29,471 nucleotides of DNA from a virus, in the IMG/VR virus record IMGVR_UViG_3300009684_000126, positions 1 through 29,471 of that record. One strand, written 5' to 3'. This document shows positions 1-11,562 of the stretch, one piece after another (within the stretch, counting starts at the first letter, position 1; each line of letters starts with the position of its first letter). The notes beneath the pieces were generated by a model. It worked only from the letters and a program-made list of their open reading frames with translations. It searched no databases and was not told the origin of the DNA. Both the position numbers and the translations under genes were made by a program.

Positions 1-2
1 AA

Positions 3-2381
3 TTTACACCGCCGGCTGGCATTAGTATAAACAGCCAGTCTGGTGTTATTACCTATGCTGCACCCAGTGTAACATATGACGTAACCACTGCATTCACTGT
101 TAGAGCTACAACTGGAACACTGTACAGTGATTTGCCCGTAACAATAACAGTGTTAACAGTGCCACATGCACCTGCATGGGTAACACACAGCGGACTCATA
201 GCAGAAGCATTTGAAAATCAATTTGTAGAAGTACCAATAGCTGCCTACGACAGCAGTGGCAGTGCAATCAACTATAGTGTAGTATCTAGCACTCCAGCAT
301 TTCCATTCACACTGCTTAGCAACAGCGCAGTATCCAATCAAGCTGTGATATATGGATCGTTGCCGGTACTATACACGACAACAGTATATCAGTTTGCAAT
401 AACTGCAACCAGTATCAATGGTGCATCTACTAGAACGTTTGATATAATTGCCAATCCCAACAGCATCGGTGCATTGTTGTATTGGAAAAATACATCAGCT
501 GATCTTGGCACAGTGTTGGATGGCAGATTCCACACATTTGATGTCAGTGCAGTTAGTACAACGTATACAGTTGTGTACAGTATTGTAGGTGGTATATTAC
601 CTCGTACTATGTCATTGAATAGATCACAGGGTTTTATTGCTGGATTTATGGAATTTCAAACCAGAGATAGAGATTATTTCTTTGATGTGCAAGCAGATGA
701 CGGCTTGCAAATTATACAACGCAGATTTAAAGTCACTGTAAGACAGGGTGTCAAAGCACCATACATGGGCATCACAATACCTTTGGAAGGTTATTTAAAA
801 GATATCTATTACAATTATGTTGGCACGGTAATCAATAGCAACTGGGTGCCTAACAGCAACAGTACTCCACAAGAAATACTGTTAACACCCTATGTGCAGT
901 TGATAAATGGGTTGGATTATGCCATAGACAACCCGGCCGCTGCAATGAATTTTGCCAATTTACACCTGTATACCAGTGAAGTTATGATAGGTGCTGTAAC
1001 CAATGTCAATGTCAGCCCATCGACAACTTTATTTTATAGCCCAATTTTAGATAATACACAGGGTGCAAATTCTAGCCTAACACAAGTTGCAAATGCAGTT
1101 GCAACCAGTACCGATACAGTATCTGTTACAAATGGTTCGGTGACTTTTTATACAGACAGTCGTACTACTGCCGCAGCCAGTATTGTGTACGGCACACAAT
1201 TAAAAATAGTAGATGCCAACAATCCTACTATTTGGATGCAAGGGCCTGTTACATTTATCAATGTCTATGAGTTGACTATAGACAGTACGCTGACCAGTGG
1301 GGCCGGTGCGTGTAGTAACTGGAATATATACTTTGCACCTGTATATCCGCCCAGTCTTGAAAATATACGCAATGATCTTATTGCAGGCATGGGTTGGGTA
1401 ACTGCGGGTGCAGGCTCTGGGGCAGAATTGCAAGCAACTGTAGACATAGTAACCACTGGTATCAGCAGTGTAAATGTAATAAATCCCGGTAGCGGATATT
1501 TGTATACACCGGAAATCATAGTATCAGGCGGTGTAAACGTTGCAGTGATAGCCAGTAATCTCACTGTGGTGGGGTATACTATTCACAATGCAGGTAATAA
1601 TTGGACGACTGGTACAGAAATTACATTGACACCGCCTAACAATAGTCCTGCTGTAATTGCAATAGGCAATGTAACCAGTCTAGGTGGTATTGTGGATTTG
1701 ACCATCGTCAGTGGTGGAAACTATAAAGAATGGCCGGCCGGGGACATGTTATTGGTAACAGGATCGGGGCAGGTAGCATCTATTGATTTTAATCTTGGTA
1801 TATTGGATTGTAGAGTTGTAGATCCGGGCACTGGTTATAATACCAATACTGTCAGTGTCAGTGCCGCAGGTCGAGAACTGTTACCGGATTGGCAACAGAC
1901 ATGGTCACCATATTTAGGTATAGGCGAAGTATATACTGCCAATGGTGCAGATGTAGTTACTCGTGAAACTGCAAGTATTACATCTCAACTCTATTATCAA
2001 CGTTGGCCATTACAGCATATGATATTGGAATTGCAAGGTATATCTTGGACAGGGGATACCACGTTTGACGGTCTATCAACTCAATGGGACGGTGGTACTA
2101 CATTCTTTGCAGAATGGTTAGAACCGAAAGATACCATATTTGATAACAACTTGGAAGTGTTTGACCAAAATAATACACGATTCGACGATGACTATGCGCT
2201 GTGGCAACGGCTTGCATATTTGACATGGGGCACAACACTGTTTGATCAAGAATTTACAATTTTTGACCTTTATAGCACAATATTCGATCCTGGATTCACT
2301 TCTACGCAGAGTATAACCCTGATGAGACGATTATTGCGTGTGTTAACTCCACAAATCAGTGGTCACAATGTTGTTGTTTAA
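3..2381 (+). CDS. Large virion structural protein with Ig/cadherin-like repeats (5' partial)
   Basis: The reading frame is open to the left edge (first full codon at 3), so the N-terminus is missing; the TTG at 132 is internal, because upstream codons read as the same beta-rich repeat (PAGISINSQSGVITY). The visible part resembles Ig/cadherin-like modules: Thr/Ser/Val-rich strands ending in phrases such as TTVYQFAITAT and RDYFFDVQADDG. The middle carries two GxGY motifs (PGSGYLYTPEIIVSGG and PGTGYNTNTVSVSAAG) that I associate with phage particle proteins. The last ~100 residues contain about eight xFD motifs (TTFDG, TIFDN, EVFDQ, TRFDD, TLFDQ, TIFDL, TIFDP) spaced mostly 7-8 residues apart. 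There are no enzyme motifs. It precedes two fibre genes on the same strand, which supports a tail, baseplate or fibre-associated role. The exact role is inferred. Confidence 0.75.
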   Translation, partial: FTPPAGISINSQSGVITYAAPSVTYDVTTAFTVRATTGTLYSDLPVTITVLTVPHAPAWVTHSGLIAEAFENQFVEVPIAAYDSSGSAINYSVVSSTPAFPFTLLSNSAVSNQAVIYGSLPVLYTTTVYQFAITATSINGASTRTFDIIANPNSIGALLYWKNTSADLGTVLDGRFHTFDVSAVSTTYTVVYSIVGGILPRTMSLNRSQGFIAGFMEFQTRDRDYFFDVQADDGLQIIQRRFKVTVRQGVKAPYMGITIPLEGYLKDIYYNYVGTVINSNWVPNSNSTPQEILLTPYVQLINGLDYAIDNPAAAMNFANLHLYTSEVMIGAVTNVNVSPSTTLFYSPILDNTQGANSSLTQVANAVATSTDTVSVTNGSVTFYTDSRTTAAASIVYGTQLKIVDANNPTIWMQGPVTFINVYELTIDSTLTSGAGACSNWNIYFAPVYPPSLENIRNDLIAGMGWVTAGAGSGAELQATVDIVTTGISSVNVINPGSGYLYTPEIIVSGGVNVAVIASNLTVVGYTIHNAGNNWTTGTEITLTPPNNSPAVIAIGNVTSLGGIVDLTIVSGGNYKEWPAGDMLLVTGSGQVASIDFNLGILDCRVVDPGTGYNTNTVSVSAAGRELLPDWQQTWSPYLGIGEVYTANGADVVTRETASITSQLYYQRWPLQHMILELQGISWTGDTTFDGLSTQWDGGTTFFAEWLEPKDTIFDNNLEVFDQNNTRFDDDYALWQRLAYLTWGTTLFDQEFTIFDLYSTIFDPGFTSTQSITLMRRLLRVLTPQISGHNVVV

Positions 2382-2399
2382 TCGCAGTGTTCAGACTGC

Positions 2400-2408
2400 A
2401 ATAAATAC
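2400..2408 (+). promoter_or_regulatory. Putative T4-like late promoter
   Basis: The sequence AATAAATAC lies 27-29 bases before the ATG at 2436, in the short gap after the preceding gene. It matches the T4 late-promoter core TATAAATA in seven of eight positions and recurs at equivalent positions before several other genes in this window. Confidence 0.6.
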
Positions 2409-2435
2409 TAGACGATACACAGCACATAGTGAACC

Positions 2436-6200
<3,765 letters not shown>

Positions 6201-6206
6201 TACCAA

Positions 6207-6214
6207 CTAAATAC
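6207..6214 (+). promoter_or_regulatory. Putative T4-like late promoter
   Basis: CTAAATAC lies 26-27 bases upstream of the ATG at 6240, between the stop codon of the collagen-like gene and the next fibre. Position and sequence match the other TAAATA boxes of this window. An AGGAT ribosome site (6229-6233) follows. Confidence 0.5.
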
Positions 6215-6239
6215 TGAGCACACGTATTAGGATAAAGCC

Positions 6240-7526
6240 ATGGTAGTAGGCAGTAATGTTAATCCCAACTATCCCATTCCTGGGATAGATCAAAGCAGTA
6301 AAGGCTTTAGAGATAACTTCTCTACTATAAAAGTAGAGATTGAAAACCTACAGAGCAAAAATATTGTCTTGCAGGGTGATGCAACGGGCAATGCTATAAT
6401 AGATAGCGGTACAGGTGACATTGTTATCAATACCATAGTAAGCGTGTCTAACATTGCAGCAGCAACACCTGACAGATCTATACAATTCAACAATGCAGGT
6501 ATACTAGACGGCGACACGCAGCTAACGTGGAACGCCAGCAATGTGTTAGTTATCGGGTCGCAATCTCCAGACACTTATTATACTGTAGATGCAGGACCAA
6601 CTAAAATACACAATGAACTATTGGTATACAGCGATGTGGGCAGCAGCTTATTCACTGTTGCCAGCGCATTTGCTCAAAATCCAACTATTACTATAAGCGG
6701 CACAAATAACAACAATGTTGGTATGGCCAACATAAACATTTCAAATGCCGATACTATAACCACCGATCCACTTAATATACAATTCAACGACTTTACATCT
6801 GCCGTATTCAACGCAACTGGTTTGTCGGTGGGTGCATTGGTAAATTCTGCAAATGTACAGCCTACTGTATCGTTGGAAGTATATACAGATTCGCAAGCAT
6901 CTATCGCTACATTCTATAATGCATTTCCCTACAGTGATAACGGTATACGCATTATCACTGTTGGTACCAACAGTACAGCAGGTGTTGTATTACAGCAATC
7001 TGATGCAGACAGTGTAGCGGGTATCAGGATAGGACAAACTGGTAACTTTACTATACATACAGGTCTTAATAATAATGCAAATCTCAATGACAGCAGCCAA
7101 GTTGTTACAGTAGATCCAACTGGGCAAGTTGGTATAGGTATACCTGCGCCACAAACACGACTCGATGTGGATGGCGGCATACAATGGGTATTGCCTAATA
7201 CTGCAAATGCTGCCCCACAAAGCACAAATCCTGTAGGTGTGGTTGTTGACAGTTGGCCATTGACTCAGTATCGCAGTTCAGATTATACACTGCAAGTAAC
7301 AGCACCAAGTGGTGCAGTTGAAATTACCAAACTGATTGTTATGCACGAAGCTGGTGTGGCATACCAATATATCTATGCCAATCTCAATAACGGCGGTGGG
7401 GATCTTGGGCCTACTACATTGGGTACAATATTTGCCGATTTAAACGGCGGTTTAATGGAATTAACTTACTCTGGCAATGTGGCAAATACCATTGTCAAAC
7501 TTGATGCCACATATATAACCATATAA
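6240..7526 (+). CDS. Phage fibre/structural protein
   Basis: 428 aa. Residues ~5-40 (NVNPNYPIPGIDQSSKGFRDNF...EIENLQ) repeat the N-terminal module of the upstream collagen-like fibre. The middle is Asn/Thr/Val-rich beta repeat, with the shaft motif GQVGIGIPAPQTRLDVDG near residues 292-309, as in tail-fibre shafts of the S74-associated type. The C-terminal ~110 residues (SWPLTQYRSSDYTLQV ... LNGGLMELTYSGN) resemble a C-terminal domain I know from other T4-like marine phage fibres. No S74 protease is present. The ATG has AGGAT at a good distance. It is followed after 9 bases by a small structural gene, so the two are likely co-transcribed. Confidence 0.8.
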   Translation: MVVGSNVNPNYPIPGIDQSSKGFRDNFSTIKVEIENLQSKNIVLQGDATGNAIIDSGTGDIVINTIVSVSNIAAATPDRSIQFNNAGILDGDTQLTWNASNVLVIGSQSPDTYYTVDAGPTKIHNELLVYSDVGSSLFTVASAFAQNPTITISGTNNNNVGMANINISNADTITTDPLNIQFNDFTSAVFNATGLSVGALVNSANVQPTVSLEVYTDSQASIATFYNAFPYSDNGIRIITVGTNSTAGVVLQQSDADSVAGIRIGQTGNFTIHTGLNNNANLNDSSQVVTVDPTGQVGIGIPAPQTRLDVDGGIQWVLPNTANAAPQSTNPVGVVVDSWPLTQYRSSDYTLQVTAPSGAVEITKLIVMHEAGVAYQYIYANLNNGGGDLGPTTLGTIFADLNGGLMELTYSGNVANTIVKLDATYITI

Positions 7527-7535
7527 GGATACAAA

Positions 7536-7865
7536 ATGACTACTACAACTCCAAAGATATTCGGACAGGCCAAGCCAGTAGCAGGTGTGGAAACTACATT
7601 GCTAACAACTGCATATACATCACAAGCACAACTTAGTATATTTGTTGCAAATCAAAGTGATACTATAGACAGATTCAGTATTGAAATTTTACCATTCGAT
7701 ACCAGTCCTGATCTAAGCAGATTCATTGCATATAATACACCATTGATAGGAAACGGTATATTTGCAGTAAGCAGCGTGGCATTGAATGGCGGCGATCAAG
7801 TTATTATCACCACTGCAAATGGCAATTGCAGTTTCACTGCAACAGGCTTGCAATTCGACGCTTGA
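7536..7865 (+). CDS. Small phage structural (decoration/fibre-associated) protein
   Basis: 109 aa, predicted all-beta, with no enzyme motifs. The pattern KIFGQAKPVAGVETTLLTTAY ... LSIFVANQSDTIDRFSIEI ... AYNTPLIGNGIFAVSSVALNGGDQVIITTAN matches a small phage protein family that I recall sitting next to fibre genes: a short jelly-roll-like sandwich with an 'induced-interval' centre and a GDQV(I/L) strand. It starts 9 bases after the preceding stop, with AGGAT (7527-7531) as ribosome site. The structural role is inferred from family resemblance and from its position at the end of the fibre block. Confidence 0.6.
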   Translation: MTTTTPKIFGQAKPVAGVETTLLTTAYTSQAQLSIFVANQSDTIDRFSIEILPFDTSPDLSRFIAYNTPLIGNGIFAVSSVALNGGDQVIITTANGNCSFTATGLQFDA

Positions 7866-7903
7866 AAAAATCGTCTATTTGCCGTGTGATATTGCGGTGA
7901 TGA

Positions 7904-7912
7904 CGTAAATAT
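7904..7912 (+). promoter_or_regulatory. Putative T4-like late promoter
   Basis: CGTAAATAT lies in the 67-base gap after the structural gene, about 22 bases before the ATG at 7933. It is a weaker match (first two positions differ from TATAAATA) but its placement matches the other motif copies. Confidence 0.4.
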
Positions 7913-7932
7913 TTGTGGAGGAACAGCCGCCC

Positions 7933-8214
7933 ATGTCCACAAATATTATAAAGTTCCCGGCACTAAAAAAACGTCGTAGGCGGATAACAGATGTACTTGT
8001 TGATAGAGTAACTCCCACCGAGCATCATATATCGCTGGGAACTGTGCCGTTCACCTGCCCTGAATGTAGACAAGTATCCAGTTTTGATTTTACCAATTTG
8101 ATTTTCAAACATGTGGAATTCTATTGTAATTCATGCGGACATGGTTACAAGGTCAGTAATCCAATGTTTGCAGATAACAGCAGCAAAATACATACTGCCA
8201 AATACAAAGGTTGA
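7933..8214 (+). CDS. Small zinc-ribbon protein
   Basis: 93 aa. An Arg/Lys-rich segment (KKRRRR, residues 12-17) precedes two CxxC pairs, CPEC and CNSC, separated by ~24 residues, which indicates a single structural zinc site. The ATG at 7933 is preferred over the in-frame GTG at 7915, because the strong Shine-Dalgarno GGAGGA (7917-7922) would lie inside the coding region of the longer form and is correctly spaced for the ATG. A TAAATA box is also just upstream. Nucleic-acid binding is plausible from the basic patch plus zinc ribbon, but the function is unknown. It is the first of a run of small + strand genes leading to the replication genes. Confidence 0.7.
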   Translation: MSTNIIKFPALKKRRRRITDVLVDRVTPTEHHISLGTVPFTCPECRQVSSFDFTNLIFKHVEFYCNSCGHGYKVSNPMFADNSSKIHTAKYKG

Positions 8215-8245
8215 TTGTTAGCGGTTTACACATTAATATTGTAGT

Positions 8246-8488
8246 ATGACAGAACATCCATTAGCAGACGACCTTACACAACTGAGTCTAGACGACTTGG
8301 AAAAACGCCTAGCAATGTTAACGCAACGCTATTATGCAGCTAGACGTATGAACATGAATCAGGGTATAATATATCAACTGGACTTGCTGTTGCAAGGTCT
8401 TGAATATGAAAAGATACGTAGAGCGCAGCCACCGTTGGATAACAATCCGATTGTTGTAGACACTGATGAAAATTATAAAAAGCCATAA
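8246..8488 (+). CDS. Conserved hypothetical phage protein (helical)
   Basis: 80 aa, mostly predicted alpha-helix: LSLDDLEKRLAMLTQRYYA and then a second amphipathic helix (IYQLDLLLQGLEYEKIRRA), followed by an acidic tail ending DTDENYKKP. The pattern of a short two-helix protein with DTD near the end resembles a small protein of unknown function I recall from marine T4-like phages. The following gene starts 10 bases downstream. No function is assigned. Confidence 0.6.
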   Translation: MTEHPLADDLTQLSLDDLEKRLAMLTQRYYAARRMNMNQGIIYQLDLLLQGLEYEKIRRAQPPLDNNPIVVDTDENYKKP

Positions 8489-8498
8489 AGGACCGGGC

Positions 8499-9137
8499 AT
8501 GACTAATACACTTAACGGTGAATATTGTTTGATGAGAATGATGGGAGAAACTCTGCTTATCACTCATGCACAATTGGAATTGAACTTGCAAGTCGTGCCA
8601 GGGCATGATAGATTAAAACAAGCAGATTTGATTGTTCGTATACAATTTTGGTTAGACAATATTTTAGATGGTTGTATTGCGCTGCCCATGAACCGTGAAT
8701 ACTCTGTGACATGGATTGAAAATCTCAATAATCCCATCATGTTCTGTCCAGATGAACCCAATGATGTAACGTTGCAGGTGTTGATTCATGCTAAACTCAA
8801 TGCCATTGGACAAGGCCTAGTTGTTGTCAATGCCAGTCATATGACAACTGACATAGGTCGCGGATTGGGTACATGGTTTGATGGTGATCCAGATGACATG
8901 CTGCCTAGCAATGTAGACTGGATGGGGCCTGCACATTTCTTTACTAAGCCGTGGTGGCATAGATCAGATGCAGGCATAATGGATGTTGTTGCAAAAGAAG
9001 CTGCTGATTTAACACAACCGCCAGATATTATCGTTCCTTGGGAAGATCTTATTCCCATCGAAGAACAGATTTCGCCTGCACGATCTGCTGAAATTATTCG
9101 CCCGTCTTTTAAGCCAAACATCATCACTAACGATTAA
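8499..9137 (+). CDS. Hypothetical phage protein
   Basis: 212 aa from the ATG at 8499, which has AAGGA (8487-8491) upstream. An in-frame ATG at 8466 lies inside the previous gene and is less likely. No recognised catalytic motif. Notable segments are a Trp/Phe-rich middle (TWFDGDPDDMLPSNVDWMG and FFTKPWWHRSDAG) and a proline-rich C-terminal tail. No signal peptide or membrane helix. It lies between a helical small protein and the Dda-like helicase on the same strand, so it belongs to the same transcription unit, but this does not define its role. Confidence 0.6.
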   Translation: MTNTLNGEYCLMRMMGETLLITHAQLELNLQVVPGHDRLKQADLIVRIQFWLDNILDGCIALPMNREYSVTWIENLNNPIMFCPDEPNDVTLQVLIHAKLNAIGQGLVVVNASHMTTDIGRGLGTWFDGDPDDMLPSNVDWMGPAHFFTKPWWHRSDAGIMDVVAKEAADLTQPPDIIVPWEDLIPIEEQISPARSAEIIRPSFKPNIITND

Positions 9138-9157
9138 CTGTAATTGAGATTTCAAAT

Positions 9158-10252
9158 ATGAACTGGACTGATCAACAGTCGGCAGCTTTGATATCTGTAA
9201 ACGAATGGTACAAAACCAAACCTCGTAAACAGATATTTAGAGTGTTTGGCTATGCAGGTGTGGGTAAAACCACGCTTGCTAAGGAATTCGCCAACAGTAT
9301 CACTGGTAATGTGTTGTATGCAGCCTACACAGGCAAAGCTGCATTGATGATGCGCAACAACGGTTGCGAAGGTGCTAGTACTATTCACAGTTTAATCTAC
9401 AAAGCGGTTGAGGATAGCAAAGGCGATGTTACATTCAAAGTAAACGGCGCCAGTGCATTACGCAATGCTGCATTGTTGATTATTGACGAATGTTCAATGG
9501 TAGACAAAGATCTGGCAGAGGATGTGCTGGCATTTGGTACACCTGTACTGGTATTGGGCGATCCTGCACAATTGCCACCCGTTAGTGGTGCAGGATATTT
9601 TACAGAAGCCAAGCCCGACGTAATGCTGACCGAAATACATCGTCAAGCCAAAGACAATCCAATTGTGCATTTGGCTACTATTGTGCGCGAAGGCGGCAAG
9701 CTGATACCTGGTACATATGGTGACAGCATAATTGCTGCTACCATTGAATCAACCGAAGAACTGGTTACATATGATCAAGTTATCGTTGGTAGAAACACAA
9801 CTCGCACCATGCTTAACAATACTATCAGAGGCATGATCAATCACGACAGTGTGCTACCTATGGAAGCAGACCGTCTTATATGTTTGAAGAATGATAGAAA
9901 GTTAGGCATTCTCAATGGCGAAATGTTTACAGTACAGCATACTATACCTTCTAAAATACCATCGCAATACAAACGCTACAAACTACTGGATATCGACACT
10001 GGCGAAAAACCTGTAGTAGCAAAGATACACGATTCCTTCTTTGATGGTACACCCAGACCCGACTGGAAATTGCTAAAAGGCACGCAAGAGTTTGATTATG
10101 GCTATGCAATCACTGCGCACAAAAGCCAAGGCAGTCAATGGAATACTGTGTTGATATTCGACGAAAGCTGGTGTTTTAGAGAAGATGCAAATAGATGGTT
10201 GTATACTGCTATAACTAGAGCGCAAACTAAAGTATTGGTATACCAGACATAA
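9158..10252 (+). CDS. dda: Dda-like SF1B DNA helicase
   Basis: 364 aa. An ATP-dependent helicase of superfamily 1B (RecD/Dda group, 5'-to-3' on DNA by family knowledge), probably acting in replication initiation and recombination. Visible motifs: Q-like N-terminus (NWTDQQSAAL, 2-11); Walker A GYAGVGKT (31-38); motif Ia AAYTGKAA; Walker B LLIIDECSMV; motif III VLGDPAQLPPV; an arginine after it (TEIHRQ); motif V DYGYAITAHKSQGSQW; and motif VI WLYTAITRAQ at the C-terminus. The length is a little shorter than T4 Dda (~440 aa), and no large accessory insert is obvious. The stop is one base before the next start codon, indicating translational coupling. The ribosome site is weak (GAGA). Confidence 0.9.
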   Translation: MNWTDQQSAALISVNEWYKTKPRKQIFRVFGYAGVGKTTLAKEFANSITGNVLYAAYTGKAALMMRNNGCEGASTIHSLIYKAVEDSKGDVTFKVNGASALRNAALLIIDECSMVDKDLAEDVLAFGTPVLVLGDPAQLPPVSGAGYFTEAKPDVMLTEIHRQAKDNPIVHLATIVREGGKLIPGTYGDSIIAATIESTEELVTYDQVIVGRNTTRTMLNNTIRGMINHDSVLPMEADRLICLKNDRKLGILNGEMFTVQHTIPSKIPSQYKRYKLLDIDTGEKPVVAKIHDSFFDGTPRPDWKLLKGTQEFDYGYAITAHKSQGSQWNTVLIFDESWCFREDANRWLYTAITRAQTKVLVYQT

Positions 10253-10253
10253 A

Positions 10254-10775
10254 ATGATACAACTAGTCAACAGACAAATATTAGACGACGGTACAGTAAT
10301 ATGTACCGTCGATGCCGCCATTGAAATGCTATATGCTGGTAAAAAGTTAGAGCAGGCAATACTAGAACCCAACGACGATGTTGATTTGTATAACCGCAGC
10401 AATGCCATGTTGGATCTTGAATTGGAATCATTGTTAACTGCAACAGGTGAATGTTTCGGTGATTATCCTTGGTATGATCAATGGGCTACCCCCGAACCAT
10501 GGTCAACTATGTCTGTATTAGACTATTGCATAGACCGTTGTACAGATGACGATCAGCGTATAAGGGTATGCGAAGAATATCAATTGTTTGATGAACGCAG
10601 TATGATACCTGTGCTACGACATCTCATTTGGATGGTCGACGACATGCGATCGCGTGGCATATTTTGGGGTGTAGGGCGCGGTAGCAGTGTCAGCAGTTAC
10701 ATTTTGTACCTTATTGGTATCAATAGAATCAATCCAATGCAATTTGATTTGGATGTTCGCGAATTCCTCAAATAA
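10254..10775 (+). CDS. Orphan DNA polymerase III alpha-like small protein
   Basis: 173 aa. The C-terminal ~65 residues resemble the palm segment of bacterial replicative polymerase III alpha (C family): residues 135-173 carry WGVGRGSSVSSYILYLIGI and then RINPMQFDL, comparable to [24 protein letters not shown]. The protein ends (VREFLK) just before the place where alpha subunits have their catalytic PDFDID aspartates, and it lacks the PHP and thumb/fingers domains, so polymerase activity is unlikely. I recall similar short proteins with WGVGRGSSV and a terminal EFLK in T4-like cyanophages, so the short form seems to be the normal length and not a fresh truncation. It is one base after the helicase gene. 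The role is unknown. Confidence 0.7.
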   Translation: MIQLVNRQILDDGTVICTVDAAIEMLYAGKKLEQAILEPNDDVDLYNRSNAMLDLELESLLTATGECFGDYPWYDQWATPEPWSTMSVLDYCIDRCTDDDQRIRVCEEYQLFDERSMIPVLRHLIWMVDDMRSRGIFWGVGRGSSVSSYILYLIGINRINPMQFDLDVREFLK

Positions 10776-10779
10776 ATAT
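10771..10779 (+). promoter_or_regulatory. Putative T4-like late promoter
   Basis: AATAAATAT overlaps the stop codon of the Pol III alpha-like gene and sits about 30 bases before the ATG at 10809. It is a strong match to TATAAATA, followed by a good ribosome site (AGGAG, 10796-10800). Confidence 0.6.
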
Positions 10780-10808
10780 CACACTATAACCACATAGGAG
10801 ACAGTGAT

Positions 10809-11165
10809 ATGGCGACTAGACATATAACTATGAGAGGCGAAGTCATAGACATGGAACGTCTCAAAATGAGCAACGCCGAACAGGTAGCATTGGGCAATGC
10901 TAGTAAAAATGCCAGAGGCGACCAACTGGGTGCAGGCGGTGTGATAATACGCACACAAGAGCAAATAGAAGCAGAGTGGAACGCTATTCGTGCTCGCAGA
11001 GAAGCACAAGCTGCACCTGTAGATTTAAAAGCAGAAGAAAGTGTGCAACGTGCATTGGCTGCACTTGCGCCTAAAACAAAGAAATTGGCAGATGACGATA
11101 TGGAATTTGAACCCACTCAAACAAATAACACTGTTCAACGCCGTCGCGTTGTGGATGGTGACTAA
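10809..11165 (+). CDS. Small conserved phage protein (RGE-IDM family)
   Basis: 118 aa, hydrophilic. The N-terminus has the pattern ITMRGEVIDMERLKMSNAEQ, then LGNASKNARGDQLGAGG. I recall this pattern (RGExIDMxxL...N...GN...NARGDxLGxGG) from small uncharacterised proteins of T4-like phages. The rest is helical and charged with a basic C-terminus (RRRVVDGD). A ribosome site AGGAG and a late-promoter-like box precede it. Its TAA overlaps the ATG of the GroES-like gene by one base, so the two are translationally coupled, which could point to a linked role in particle assembly. That link is inference only. Confidence 0.65.
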   Translation: MATRHITMRGEVIDMERLKMSNAEQVALGNASKNARGDQLGAGGVIIRTQEQIEAEWNAIRARREAQAAPVDLKAEESVQRALAALAPKTKKLADDDMEFEPTQTNNTVQRRRVVDGD

Positions 11166-11497
11166 TGTCATTGGCAGATATCAAAACAGTAACGCCCATG
11201 CCCAACACTGTGCTAGTTCACAATATCGAGCAGGGTGAACGACGTACCAAAAACGGTATAATCATTCTAGACGACGATGGTAAAGAACGTGGCATTCGTG
11301 AACGCTGGGCGCAGGTATGGGGCAAACATGCAGACATAGACGACGTTGAAGTTGGCGATTGGATACTGATCAAACACGGTCGGTGGACTCGTGGTATTGA
11401 CATCGGCGATGGCAATGGCGGCATGGTAACTATTCGCAAAGTGGATTGGCCAGAAGCAATACTGGTTACTACAACACAGTGTCCGCTGGAAACCTAA
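11165..11497 (+). CDS. GroES-like co-chaperonin (gp31-type)
   Basis: 110 aa. The layout matches GroES/Cpn10: an early beta strand (PMPNTVLVHNIEQGERRTKN), then GIIILDDDGKERGIRERWAQV, then VEVGDWILIKHGRW and a final strand. The middle segment (GIIILDDDGKERGI) is in the position of the mobile loop that contacts GroEL. T4 gp31 replaces host GroES to fold the major head protein, and the same role is the natural inference here. The length is close to GroES (97) and gp31 (111). It starts at an overlapping TAATG with the upstream gene, and the likely shared TAAATA promoter lies at 10771. Confidence 0.75.
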   Translation: MSLADIKTVTPMPNTVLVHNIEQGERRTKNGIIILDDDGKERGIRERWAQVWGKHADIDDVEVGDWILIKHGRWTRGIDIGDGNGGMVTIRKVDWPEAILVTTTQCPLET

Positions 11498-11505
11498 TTG
11501 TCAGC

Positions 11506-11541
11506 TTGACTGAACTGCACTGTGCAGATATACTGTGTATA
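11506..11541 (+). promoter_or_regulatory. Sigma70-like promoter with two nested dyads
   Basis: TTGACT (11506-11511), a 17-base spacer and TATACT (11529-11534) form a near-consensus host-type promoter in the 65-base gap before the clamp loader gene. Two perfect dyads overlap it: CTGCAC-T-GTGCAG (11515-11527) fills the spacer and TATAC-TGT-GTATA (11529-11541) covers the -10 box. Such symmetry suggests operator sites for a repressor or activator. Confidence 0.55.
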
Positions 11542-11562
11542 AACAAGTAGGACACATTATTG

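Noticed and set aside
7915-7932. GTG start at 7915 for the zinc-ribbon gene
   Set aside because: Using it would place the GGAGGA ribosome site inside the coding sequence; the ATG at 7933 is correctly spaced from it.
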